Origin: Thiogranum sp963752745
GTDB taxonomy: Bacteria > Pseudomonadota > Gammaproteobacteria > DSM-19610
Direction: 5' to 3'
Assembly (NCBI GenBank): GCA_963752745.1
Contig: CAVWAK010000012.1
Location: 1-64,000, forward strand
Length of the DNA: 64,000 bases
Shown here in pieces: positions 27,106-36,186 of the stretch (position 1 is its first letter; every line of letters begins with the position of its first letter). The position numbers and the translations under genes are program-made. Below the pieces are notes generated by a model. That model ran no database searches and was not told the DNA's origin. It was given only the letters and a program-made list of their open reading frames with translations.

Positions 27106-28566
27106 ATGGATAATTCATTAGCAAAAACGTTTCTGGAAGGAACCCGACAAAACATGTTCAAGGCCGTAGACGCGTCTTCACTGGTGGTGTTTCGTATCGG
27201 CTTTGGCCTGATTATGCTCTGGGAAGTCTGGCGTTACTGGAACTACGGCTGGATAACCAGGTATTACATTGAGCCGGATTTTCACTTCAAATATTTCGGC
27301 TTTGAGTGGATCGAACCCTGGCCAGGCGACTTGATGTATGCGCACTATGCGCTGGTCGCTGTCCTGGCATTGTTCATCACCATCGGGCTGTTCTATCGCT
27401 TAAGCACGCATCTCTTTTTTATTGCCTTCAGCTATATATTCCTGCTGGAACAAGCGCATTATTTAAATCATTTGTATCTGGTCATACTCGTCAGCTTTAT
27501 ACTCTGCATGGTTCCTGCCAATCGCTATTTCGCAGTTGACGCCCGGCTAAAACCTGACAAAAGATCTGATACCGTACCAGCCTGGAGTATCTGGCTGCTG
27601 AGGGCCCAGTTCGAAGTCGTTTATATCTACGCCGGCATTGTAAAACTGAACAGCGACTGGCTACAGCTGGAACCACTCAGTACGTGGCTGGCAAGTCGGT
27701 CTGATATGCCTGTTATAGGGGACTTTTTTTTACAGGACTGGTCTGTTGGCGTGGCAGCCTACGGCATAATAATATTGCATATCATTGGTGCTCCCCTGTT
27801 ACTGTGGCGCCGCACCAGAATATATGTCTTCCTGATATACGCGTGTTTCCATACACTCAATCACTTCGTCTTCAGTATCGGCATATTCCCCTGGCTGACG
27901 CTGTTTGCCACCCTGATTTTCTTCGACCCGGACTGGCCAAAGCAGGCCTGGCGGAAACTTCGCGCCTTGTTTGGCAGAAAAACAGAACCGCGCCGAAGTA
28001 CCGCTGGTACCCGTTCAGCAGAGACTCACAACTGGCTGCCAGGACCAGTAGCGCAGAACTTTATTATCGGCGCTATCGGGCTGTGGTTCGCTTACCAGGT
28101 CCTTATGCCGTTGCGGCATTTACTTTATCCCGGCAACGTAAGCTGGACAGAAGAAGGCCATGCTTATTCATGGCAGATGAAATTGCGCGCCAAGCAGGGT
28201 GAGGCGGAATTCATCGTGCGCGATCCGCTCACCGACCGCACCTGGCGCGTCGACCCCGAGTCCTATTTGACAAGCCGTCAGGCGAGAAAGATGTCAACAC
28301 GGCCGGACATGATATTGCAGTTCGCACACTATCTCGCCGACCATTGGAAATCGGCATACAATGTCGAAAGCGCCGAGGTGAACGTCATTTCAAAAGTTTC
28401 ACTGAATGGCCGCAAAGCCCAGACCATGGTTGACCCGTCCGTGGATTTGGCCAGGATCGACAGGAGCCTCAAGCGGGCTGACTGGATCCTGCCCTTGACT
28501 GAACCATTCAAACGGTCACCGGAAAGATACCGGGCTTTTTACAGAGCACAGAATCAGTACAGATGA
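27106..28566 (+). CDS. HTTM / vitamin-K-dependent gamma-carboxylase-like membrane protein
   Basis: 486 residues with about six or more membrane helices in the first 330 residues and a soluble C-terminal part (about 345-486). The segment AGIVKLNSDWL (Lys180) resembles the region of animal gamma-glutamyl carboxylase around its proposed catalytic lysine. Bacterial members of this HTTM family are mostly uncharacterised, and a carboxylase activity is inference. It overlaps the next gene by 4 bp (ATGA), so the two products are probably made in step. The HTTM-DCC pairing recurs in bacteria, as far as I recall. Confidence 0.82.
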   Translation: MDNSLAKTFLEGTRQNMFKAVDASSLVVFRIGFGLIMLWEVWRYWNYGWITRYYIEPDFHFKYFGFEWIEPWPGDLMYAHYALVAVLALFITIGLFYRLSTHLFFIAFSYIFLLEQAHYLNHLYLVILVSFILCMVPANRYFAVDARLKPDKRSDTVPAWSIWLLRAQFEVVYIYAGIVKLNSDWLQLEPLSTWLASRSDMPVIGDFFLQDWSVGVAAYGIIILHIIGAPLLLWRRTRIYVFLIYACFHTLNHFVFSIGIFPWLTLFATLIFFDPDWPKQAWRKLRALFGRKTEPRRSTAGTRSAETHNWLPGPVAQNFIIGAIGLWFAYQVLMPLRHLLYPGNVSWTEEGHAYSWQMKLRAKQGEAEFIVRDPLTDRTWRVDPESYLTSRQARKMSTRPDMILQFAHYLADHWKSAYNVESAEVNVISKVSLNGRKAQTMVDPSVDLARIDRSLKRADWILPLTEPFKRSPERYRAFYRAQNQYR

Positions 28567-28982
28567 GGACCAGGGATACATTGCAGAACCAACCCATAGT
28601 GCTGTTCGATGGTGAGTGCAATTTTTGCAGCTCAAGCGTGCAGTTTGTAATCGCGAGAAACTCGCGCTCGAATATCATGTTTTGCCAAATTCAATCTGAG
28701 CCCGGTCAGCGCTTAATTGCTCAATATGGTCTGTCTGACCTGGGGCTGAACTCCATGGTGCTTATTCATCACGAAAAAGCGACTATCAAATCCAGTGCGG
28801 CTCTGCGTATTGCCACATTAATGGACATGCCATGGCCGCTTATGTTTGCTTTTATTATCGTGCCGCCGTTTATCCGGAACCGGGTTTACGACTGGATAGG
28901 CCAGCGGCGCTACCAGTGGTACGGTAAACGAGATGCCTGCTGGGTACCTGATACGGAAATCAAAAACCGCTTCCTGAACTGA
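28563..28982 (+). CDS. DCC-family (DUF393) thiol-disulfide oxidoreductase-like protein
   Basis: 139 residues. It starts with the family signature VLFDGECNFCSSSVQFVI near residues 13-30, which has the CxxC redox pair (CNFC), followed by a thioredoxin-like core and a hydrophobic segment near residues 90-105. Predicted thiol-disulfide exchange partner. The ATGA overlap with the HTTM gene suggests it works with that membrane protein, perhaps to recycle a quinone or a disulfide; this is inference. Confidence 0.85.
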   Translation: MRTRDTLQNQPIVLFDGECNFCSSSVQFVIARNSRSNIMFCQIQSEPGQRLIAQYGLSDLGLNSMVLIHHEKATIKSSAALRIATLMDMPWPLMFAFIIVPPFIRNRVYDWIGQRRYQWYGKRDACWVPDTEIKNRFLN

Positions 28983-29083
28983 TTACGCGTTTACCTGGCA
29001 TTTTCGCACTGATCACCTAAACCGGTTCTGGAAAGTTCAGTGAATAACCTAACCGAAACTTGATCAACAATTAAACGAGATCG

Positions 29084-29176
29084 ATGAAGCGTGCTGACGC
29101 AGCGCTCTACCAGGCCAAAGGCAATGGCCGGGACCGCGTGGTGATCTGGCAGAAAAAGACCACCTGGAAACAGTAA
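29084..29176 (+). pseudogene. Relic of a GGDEF-domain C-terminus
   Basis: A 30-codon open frame, MKRADAALYQAKGNGRDRVV then IWQKKTTWKQ, matches the last helix and strand of GGDEF domains. The intact cyclase 4 kb downstream has KKADQALYQAKERGRNRVVI. Nothing upstream of 29084 reads as the rest of a GGDEF domain. There is no good ribosome site. It is best read as the stump of a deleted diguanylate cyclase gene, or of a partial duplication, in the 407-bp gap before 29390. The rest of that gap shows nothing. Confidence 0.75.
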
Positions 29177-29389
29177 AGTAACGCTTTCACACTTCCTGAT
29201 TCAGACATATTCGGCTGTAATGGATAAACCACCCTGGTTCGTTTCACTCTGGGTGGTAAACATACGATCCATAATTACACTTCTTTCAGCCTCCAAGATC
29301 ACAATACCATCGAGTTTGCACGGGATACTAAATAAACCCACTAAAGCGCCGCTAGGCTCGAATATGGGGTATAGGGAAGTATCGCATTT

Positions 29390-32300
29390 ATGAAGCTTCG
29401 CCCAAAATTTGTAAGCTACATGCTCATAATCGCCAGTGTTCCGCTGGTACTGGCGATGTCAGTCACACTTTGGCAGAGTAGCAATCAGACCCGTGCACTG
29501 ACCATCGATATCGTCCAGGGCTACCTTGATGCGGGCGCAAACGACCTGTCCGGGTTTTTCAGCACGCGAAAATCGGAAATCAACGCCTACGCCCATTCCC
29601 CGTTACTAAGAAGTATGGACTTCAAGTCTATCCGCCCTCTTCTGATTGACGAGTTGGCCCGGCACGGCGGCATCTACGAAAAATTCATCCTGGGCACCCC
29701 AAATGGTAATTTCTACAACACAGCCGGCGGCAATCCATCGCTGGACGGGCTGCGCACCTTTGACGATATGGATCCAAAGGCTGCACCTAAAACCATAGCA
29801 AAACGTGACTACTGGAAGACAACGGTTGGTGACAACGATAAACATGAACAGAAAGTCTATGTTTCAGAGCCGATGATTTCCTATACCACGGGAGCAAAAC
29901 AGATCGTCGTTGCCGCCAGCATACGCTCCGATGACGGCGAAATTACAGGCATGATCGGAGGCGCACTACCCTGGAGTTATTTTGAAAACAAGATCCACCT
30001 GATCTTCGACGACATCATTAAACACCGCAACTGGGAATCCCGCTTCTTCCTGGTTACTTCAAGCGGCGTTTACTGGTATCACTGGGACCCCTCTTATGTT
30101 GTGCATATTAAAAAGAATGAACAGGGCCAACCAATATTCAATGAAATTGGCGAAAAAGTTGCGGCTGTCAGGAAAATAACCGAGGAGCCTGTCGCAGAAC
30201 TGGCCGCAGCGGGCAAAATGATGGTTGCCGGACAACGAGGCCACACGTTGTTTACCGACCCGCAGACCGGAGAAGAACTCTATCTCGTGTACGCACCGGT
30301 CGATGCTTCCGATTACTCTGTTGGCCTACTGGTGCCCAGGAGCCAAATGATAGCACCAGTCACCCGCCTGCAGTCGATGCTTGGCGCGATACTGGGCTTT
30401 GCCCTGATTATAGTATTTATAGGGTCATGGCTGCTGTCCAAAAAGGTAACCCGCCCTATTACAACATTGAGCAACATGGTCAAATCGATCAGCGATGGAA
30501 ACAATAATGTCAACCTCATACCGGACGGTAATGATGAAGTTGCCGAGCTGACAGACACTTTCAACAACATGGTCAACTCGATAACAACCCGGGAGAATTC
30601 TCTAAAGGAAAGTGAGGAACGTTTTTCGTTGGCGATGCAGGGAGCTAATGATGGCCTGTGGGACTGGAAGATTGACAGCAACGTGATGTTCTTCTCGCCC
30701 CGCTGGAAGTCGATGCTGGGTTATGAAGAAAACGAACTCGTTAATCGACTGGAAACCTGGCAAGAGCTTGTACACCCGCTGGATCTGGAAACACTGTCAC
30801 CACTTCTTGAAGACTTTATCTCCGGTGCCAGTGACAAATACGAAGTTACCTTCCGTATGCATCACAAGGATGGACACTGGGTTGATATCCTGTCTCGCGC
30901 TTTCGCCGTAAGAAACAATGAAAACAGGGCAACACGACTGGTCGGCACTCATCTTGACGTCAGCGAACGACAGCGAATAGAAAAGGAAATCAAGGAACTC
31001 AACGAAAAACTCGAAGATCGAGTCAAGCAGCGTACTATAGATCTCGAACTCGCCAACAAAAAACAACTTGAAAGCGAAATCAAGACCAGAACCATCCTCG
31101 AGTCGGTCGTTGACGCACTGATTACCGTTAATGAACGAGGTATTATCGAGTCTGCAAACCCGGCAACAGAAACCTTGTTTGGTTATTCGATAGCCGAGAT
31201 GGTAGGCAAAAATATTTCGATGCTGATACCAGAACCCTGTAACAGCGGACATGGCAACTACCTGAGAGAACACCTTGAAACGGGCAAGGCTTATGTTCTC
31301 GGTACCACACGTGAGCTGGCAGGGCGCCGCAGTGACCAGACAACATTCCCGATCGAGCTATCTGTCAGCGAAATGTCCATAGGCGATGAAAAGAAATTCA
31401 CCGGCCTGGTCAAAGACATAAGCGACCGCAAGAATGCTGAAAATAATTTGTTACGAGAATCACAGGCACTGACCCGACTGAATGAGATCGCCGCCGACCC
31501 GGCGACATCGTTTGAGAAAAAAATACAGCAACTGCTGGAACTTGGACTGGGTACTTTCGAGCAGTCACTGGGCATCGTCAGCCACATTAAAAATGATATC
31601 TATACCATTGAATATATCAAGGGCCCGGATGATGCACCCGACCCGGGAACGACATTCAGGTTCGATGAAACCTATTGCGCGCATACCTATGCTGCCAACG
31701 GTGCGATAGCGTTTGAAAATGCCGGCCGCAGCGAAATCTGCAATCACCCCTGTTACCGGAATTTCAAACTTGAATCCTACATTGGCGCACCCATCATCGT
31801 TGATGGCCAACGTTACGGCACACTAAACTTCTCTTCCCCTGAAATTCATCAGCCGCCATTCTCTGCCAATGAGTTATCACTCATTCAGCTACTGGCACAA
31901 TGGATCGGCAACGAAATGTCACGCAGCCGGTCAGAGCATGCACTGAGCCAGTTCAAGATCACCCTTGATCAGACCATGGACTGCGTATTCATGTTCGAGC
32001 CCGCATCCCTGAAGTTTTTCTACGTCAACCAGGGCGCCATGGAGCAAGTTGGCTATTCAGAGTCGGAACTCATGAATATGACGCCAGTCGAAATAAAGCC
32101 GGAAATTACCGAAGCGGAATTCCGGGACATGATTGAACCATTGATTTCGGGCAAGCAGCCGTCGCTGGGTTTTGAGACCATTCACCAGCATAAATATGGC
32201 ACAAGGATACCGGTCGAAATTTTCCTGCAATACATCAATCCTCCGGGTGAATCACCACGCTTCGTGGCAATTGTCCGTGATGTATCCGAACGTCGTGAAG

Positions 32301-33394
32301 CTACCCGCAAGCTCAATGCCACTATCGATGAAATGGCGCATCGCACCAAAGACATCACCTCTCTTAGCGAACTGGCCGACTTGCTGCATTCCTGTCATAA
32401 CGCCAGTGAAGCCTACGGCGTCATCACTCGTTTTATGCCTATGCTACTCCCTGATATGTCGGGCGCCTTGTATATTATCGACGATACCAGCACTAATCTG
32501 CAGTCGGTCGGTACCTGGGGCGCCCAACCACCGAAGGAAGCTGTATTTTTGCCGGAAGACTGTGTCGCCGTGCGACGCGGCCTGGCCTACACCTCAAAGG
32601 CGAGTGATTCAGTGCTTTTCTGCCGACACTTACCGGAAGAAAAACCGGATATGTCATTCTGCATGCCGCTTGCGGCACAGGGCGAAACTTTTGGGCTGCT
32701 GCATTTCCAGGCCAAATCTGTTACCGATTCCGCCAACGGGCAGGCTGCTGACATTAATGCGATGATACGTCCGGATTTTTCCGAAACCATTGCAAAACAG
32801 GTATCAATGGCGCTGGCAAACCTCAGATCCAGGGAGCAATTGCAGAATCAGTCCATACGCGACCCGCTAACCGGTCTGTTCAACCGCCGCTATATGGAAG
32901 AATCTTTCGAACGCGAGCTGCATCGCGCGGCCAGGAGTGAAGCACCAATGGTCTCCTTCATGATGATCGATATCGATCATTTCAAGAACATCAATGACAC
33001 TTTCGGTCATGATGCCGGTGACATGGTATTACGTGAACTCAGCTTTATATTGTCCAAGAACAGCCGCAAGGAGGACATTGCCTGTCGCTTTGGTGGCGAA
33101 GAATTCGTGCTCTGCCTGCCAGGGGCCTCGCAGGAAATAGCGGAAAGAAGAGCTACCGATATCCGCGAGTCCATCAGTCGACTCAGCCTTCGCTATGAAG
33201 GCTCCGACATGGGTGTAGTCACTGTATCGATAGGCATTTCCATCTACCCCGATCTTGGCGAAACTCCTGCCGAATTAATGAAGAAAGCCGACCAGGCTCT
33301 CTATCAGGCCAAAGAGCGCGGCAGAAACCGGGTGGTAATCGCCAAACGTAGCAGCGCCCGGGCCGAAGTCAGTCCGATAGGAATCAGACGATAA
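29390..33394 (+). CDS. Membrane multi-sensor diguanylate cyclase (Cache-HAMP-PAS-GAF-GGDEF)
   Basis: 1334 residues. The order is TM1 (about 7-27), a large periplasmic Cache-type sensor (about 30-310), TM2 (about 328-350) and HAMP (350-400). Then PAS (405-530), a coiled coil (530-555), PAS (560-680), GAF (690-840), PAS (850-970), GAF (1000-1150) and GGDEF (1160-1320). The active-site loop is GGEEF near residue 1234, and RKED five residues before it is an intact inhibitory I-site (RxxD), so the enzyme should make c-di-GMP and be product-inhibited. No EAL domain. YcgR at 25003 is a possible local target. Predicted inner-membrane protein with one periplasmic and several cytoplasmic inputs. Confidence 0.92.
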   Translation: MKLRPKFVSYMLIIASVPLVLAMSVTLWQSSNQTRALTIDIVQGYLDAGANDLSGFFSTRKSEINAYAHSPLLRSMDFKSIRPLLIDELARHGGIYEKFILGTPNGNFYNTAGGNPSLDGLRTFDDMDPKAAPKTIAKRDYWKTTVGDNDKHEQKVYVSEPMISYTTGAKQIVVAASIRSDDGEITGMIGGALPWSYFENKIHLIFDDIIKHRNWESRFFLVTSSGVYWYHWDPSYVVHIKKNEQGQPIFNEIGEKVAAVRKITEEPVAELAAAGKMMVAGQRGHTLFTDPQTGEELYLVYAPVDASDYSVGLLVPRSQMIAPVTRLQSMLGAILGFALIIVFIGSWLLSKKVTRPITTLSNMVKSISDGNNNVNLIPDGNDEVAELTDTFNNMVNSITTRENSLKESEERFSLAMQGANDGLWDWKIDSNVMFFSPRWKSMLGYEENELVNRLETWQELVHPLDLETLSPLLEDFISGASDKYEVTFRMHHKDGHWVDILSRAFAVRNNENRATRLVGTHLDVSERQRIEKEIKELNEKLEDRVKQRTIDLELANKKQLESEIKTRTILESVVDALITVNERGIIESANPATETLFGYSIAEMVGKNISMLIPEPCNSGHGNYLREHLETGKAYVLGTTRELAGRRSDQTTFPIELSVSEMSIGDEKKFTGLVKDISDRKNAENNLLRESQALTRLNEIAADPATSFEKKIQQLLELGLGTFEQSLGIVSHIKNDIYTIEYIKGPDDAPDPGTTFRFDETYCAHTYAANGAIAFENAGRSEICNHPCYRNFKLESYIGAPIIVDGQRYGTLNFSSPEIHQPPFSANELSLIQLLAQWIGNEMSRSRSEHALSQFKITLDQTMDCVFMFEPASLKFFYVNQGAMEQVGYSESELMNMTPVEIKPEITEAEFRDMIEPLISGKQPSLGFETIHQHKYGTRIPVEIFLQYINPPGESPRFVAIVRDVSERREATRKLNATIDEMAHRTKDITSLSELADLLHSCHNASEAYGVITRFMPMLLPDMSGALYIIDDTSTNLQSVGTWGAQPPKEAVFLPEDCVAVRRGLAYTSKASDSVLFCRHLPEEKPDMSFCMPLAAQGETFGLLHFQAKSVTDSANGQAADINAMIRPDFSETIAKQVSMALANLRSREQLQNQSIRDPLTGLFNRRYMEESFERELHRAARSEAPMVSFMMIDIDHFKNINDTFGHDAGDMVLRELSFILSKNSRKEDIACRFGGEEFVLCLPGASQEIAERRATDIRESISRLSLRYEGSDMGVVTVSIGISIYPDLGETPAELMKKADQALYQAKERGRNRVVIAKRSSARAEVSPIGIRR

Positions 33395-33474
33395 CGTTAT
33401 CCTGATCGGGGATAGCACCCATCAATCCTGTCGACAGTCACCGCTGTCTTTCGAGGACGCAGATAGCTTCAACC

Positions 33475-34227
33475 TCAGTCCGTGGGTGCTTTCGCCAGAA
33501 ACTCTTTAATCAGCCGCTGCGCTCGTTGGTGATGGCTGCCCTGCCAGTAAATCTGTCCGCATTCGCTACACTGAAGAAATTCCTGATAGTAGCGGCGCGT
33601 CTTGGGTTCCAGCCGGTGATCGACCAGATTTTTTTTGACCCTGTTTAACAGACCATTACACCGGGTGCAGCGAGTAAACGGCCGTACCATTGCATACAGA
33701 TCAACACGCCGAAGCACTTCACGCACCTGCTCTCTTGGCATTGCTGCACGGACATAAAATCCGTGAGTGATGATTTTACGGTGTAAAAGTCGGCGATCTC
33801 GAGTGAGAACAATACGGTGTTGTTGCTGGCTGATTAGCGCCACACCAGCATCCGTGTAGTCGTTTCGGTAAAGGCAGTCGAATCCCAGCAGGCGCAGATA
33901 GCGCGCCAGTCGACCGAGGTTGCAATCCACGACAAAGCGCGGATCGCGCAACGGTTCAGGCCGCAGCCGCAACAGTGGGGACACATCCAGACTTTCGAAT
34001 ACCGGGTATACGCTGATACGGTTACCGTCTTCCACCATGTAGGAGAAATCCACGGACTGGCCATTGACCAGAATCAGTTCAACTTCCGTATGCGGCACGC
34101 CCAGTGACTCAATCATATCCTTGATCGAGGCGCGCCGGTCAAAGTGATGCTCAAACTCGATCTTGCGCTGCCTGGCGGGGAGAAAGTCGTTTAACTCCTC
34201 ATAGAATCGGAAAACGGCAACGGCCAT
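33475..34227 (-). CDS. Mut7-C RNase domain protein with ubiquitin-like N-terminus
   Basis: 250 residues. The N-terminal beta-grasp part (1-90, Mut7-C ubiquitin-like) precedes the Mut7-C PIN-like nuclease domain (95-180). That domain begins FVVDCNLGRLARYLRLLGFD, with Asp in VLTRDRRLLHRK. A zinc ribbon follows (CTRCNG and CSECGQIYW, residues 185-225). Predicted ribonuclease of unknown target. Stand-alone bacterial members are widespread. It is transcribed alone. Confidence 0.88.
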   Translation of the reverse strand: MAVAVFRFYEELNDFLPARQRKIEFEHHFDRRASIKDMIESLGVPHTEVELILVNGQSVDFSYMVEDGNRISVYPVFESLDVSPLLRLRPEPLRDPRFVVDCNLGRLARYLRLLGFDCLYRNDYTDAGVALISQQQHRIVLTRDRRLLHRKIITHGFYVRAAMPREQVREVLRRVDLYAMVRPFTRCTRCNGLLNRVKKNLVDHRLEPKTRRYYQEFLQCSECGQIYWQGSHHQRAQRLIKEFLAKAPTD

Positions 34228-34447
34228 AACCTAAACATACACCAGCTTCTACCATGAAGAAATATTTCCTGTTCTCAATACTCCCGGCCCGGCCCTGATA
34301 TGTCGATTGGATGCCTTTCTGGAGGATGTCCCGGATAAATAACCGAACGTTTCTGCGGCTGATGTGACAGATTTTCACCGACAACCAGCAGGTTGCCTGA
34401 TTCTTGTAAAGGACGGACACATACCTCAACCCGACAGGCTCAGGCTA

Positions 34448-34783
34448 TCAGATATGCGACACCAGGCGCGCATCAGGAATAACCGCTCGCAGAGCCTGCG
34501 CGATGTCGTCCCTGATACCCGTAATGGGCCGAATAGAAACCCACAGCAAGTTCAGCCTCAGGTTCACTTCAGCAAATACAACCGTATCACCAAAGCTGAC
34601 GAGAACGCGATGAATGTCTTGCATGGTCTGTTGTATGCGATGCTCGGAGCGCTTGCGCAAGTTGGGAATAATGATCATGAAATCCGACAACGCCCGGCCG
34701 TTCTCATCCACCGCGGGAGCACGCTTGCGCAGCGGCTGCGAAGCATCCAGAAGGGGAAATAGCGATACGCGCGGCAGGTCCAT
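34448..34783 (-). CDS. Conserved-looking hypothetical protein
   Basis: 111 residues from the ATG at 34781-34783 (MDLPRVSLFPLLDASQPLRK). The frame remains open 23 codons further upstream, but that part is unlike protein and overlaps the sigma-28 site region of the divergent chemoreceptor. Mixed alpha/beta composition with charged N-terminal half and FAEVNLRLNLLWVSIRPITG near the C-terminus. No membrane segment or signal peptide. Not recognised. It is divergent from the chemoreceptor gene and could be a small cytoplasmic regulator, but nothing shows it. Confidence 0.6.
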   Translation of the reverse strand: MDLPRVSLFPLLDASQPLRKRAPAVDENGRALSDFMIIIPNLRKRSEHRIQQTMQDIHRVLVSFGDTVVFAEVNLRLNLLWVSIRPITGIRDDIAQALRAVIPDARLVSHI

Positions 34784-34836
34784 GGATCCGACTATAGACC
34801 ATGGATATGCCAGCGTACATAGCCATCCTGAAGCGA

Positions 34837-34863
34837 TAAAGAATCTTACCAATTAGCCGATAT
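34837..34863 (+). promoter_or_regulatory. Sigma-28 promoter of the chemoreceptor gene
   Basis: TAAA at 34837-34840, exactly 15 nt, and GCCGATAT at 34856-34863. This is as good as the flagellin B promoter. It places the start of transcription near 34870, so the chemoreceptor must start downstream, at 34926. Confidence 0.85.
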
Positions 34864-34925
34864 TGTCGTTATATTCGGCTGCCACCCGATTCGTGGCTTC
34901 CCCCGGACAGCAGGGATGCAACACT

Positions 34926-36167
34926 ATGTGGCAAATAATAACCAAATTTGGTCTGAAACAAGCCCTTACGGCCCTGTTAACCATCCAGACCACGATTATC
35001 TTTGCACTCGCCCTGAGCGCGACCGAAGAACAGACACTCTTGTACACAGCAGCCGGAATCAGTCTGGTTGTCACCATTATATCCTTGCAGTTACTGAGCG
35101 CGGGACTGACCAAGCCGCTCAAACAGGCGGCTGACAACATTCGCGCTTTTTACTCAGGTGACATCGACCAGAGCCACCGTCCTGAGGCAAACCACTGGCG
35201 GGATTTTGCGTCGTTGACAGAAGCAACCAACAACCTCATCGACAGGGTGCAGCCGGTCCTGGATATGCTTGGCAGATCTTCGAGCCAACTTACCCAGGTT
35301 GCTGCAGAAATTGCCACGGCCAACGTTAACGCCACAGAACTCATGGCCAGGCAGGAGCAGGAAACAACCAGTATCGATAACGACATCACCACCATGACCG
35401 CGGCTGTTACCCAGGTGACGCAGGAAGCAAGTGAAGCAGCCGGACATGTCATGGAATCGGATAACCTTGCCCAGGAAGGCAAAGAAGTCATGACCAATGC
35501 CATAGGTGCGGTGATGTCCCTGTCGGCTGATGTTTCGGAGGCGGCTACCGTTATCAGTGAGCTGGGTGAAAAATCCCGCGATATCGACTCTGTGCTGGAG
35601 ATGATTAGCGGCGTGGCGGATCAGACTAATTTACTGGCGCTGAATGCTGCCATCGAAGCCGCGCGCGCCGGCGATGCCGGCCGTGGTTTTGCTGTAGTAG
35701 CCGACGAAGTACGTTCACTGGCGGCACGCACCCAGGAAGCAACCACCAACATCAAGTCAATTATCGAAACCCTGCTGACCAGCGTTGATCAGGCTACCCA
35801 GGTAATCAATTCAAGTTCGGAAAAAACCAGTCTATGCGAGGATATGGTAGAACAGGCCACAGTCACCTTTGCGGAAATCGTCGGCACTGTAGCGAGTCTC
35901 AAAGCAGCAAATCATGGCATCCTGGGGGCGGCAGACCAACAGAGTCAGGCAGCCACGGGCATTAGTCATGCTATGGAAATCATCAACAGCGTTACCCACG
36001 GCACGACCAAAGACGCAAAACACATTAGCCACTGGTGTGACGAGCTGGCAAATACCACTACTCAGATGAATATTATTGTAGGAAAGCTGACAGCGACTTC
36101 TGCAGTCAACTCGGAAACCGGTGATGAATTGAACGACTTTCCGCAGGCAGAGGTTGCGCAGGGTTAA
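34926..36167 (+). CDS. Methyl-accepting chemotaxis protein with minimal periplasmic loop
   Basis: 413 residues from ATG 34926, chosen because the upstream sigma-28 site excludes the earlier in-frame start. TM1 (about 8-28) and TM2 (about 37-60) are separated by only about 8 residues, so there is no periplasmic sensor domain. A HAMP-like linker and adaptation helices follow. The signalling tip DQTNLLALNAAIEAARAGDAGRGFAVVADEVRSLA (about residues 235-270) is canonical. It would dock to CheA with CheW or CheV. The input is probably membrane state, redox or a partner protein. Its sigma-28 promoter ties it to motility. Confidence 0.92.
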   Translation: MWQIITKFGLKQALTALLTIQTTIIFALALSATEEQTLLYTAAGISLVVTIISLQLLSAGLTKPLKQAADNIRAFYSGDIDQSHRPEANHWRDFASLTEATNNLIDRVQPVLDMLGRSSSQLTQVAAEIATANVNATELMARQEQETTSIDNDITTMTAAVTQVTQEASEAAGHVMESDNLAQEGKEVMTNAIGAVMSLSADVSEAATVISELGEKSRDIDSVLEMISGVADQTNLLALNAAIEAARAGDAGRGFAVVADEVRSLAARTQEATTNIKSIIETLLTSVDQATQVINSSSEKTSLCEDMVEQATVTFAEIVGTVASLKAANHGILGAADQQSQAATGISHAMEIINSVTHGTTKDAKHISHWCDELANTTTQMNIIVGKLTATSAVNSETGDELNDFPQAEVAQG

Positions 36168-36186
36168 TTCTTAACTGGTTTCGTTG

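Noticed and set aside
34863..34925. Earlier in-frame start for the chemoreceptor
   Set aside because: The near-perfect sigma-28 -10 box ends at 34863, so this stretch is at or before the transcription start.
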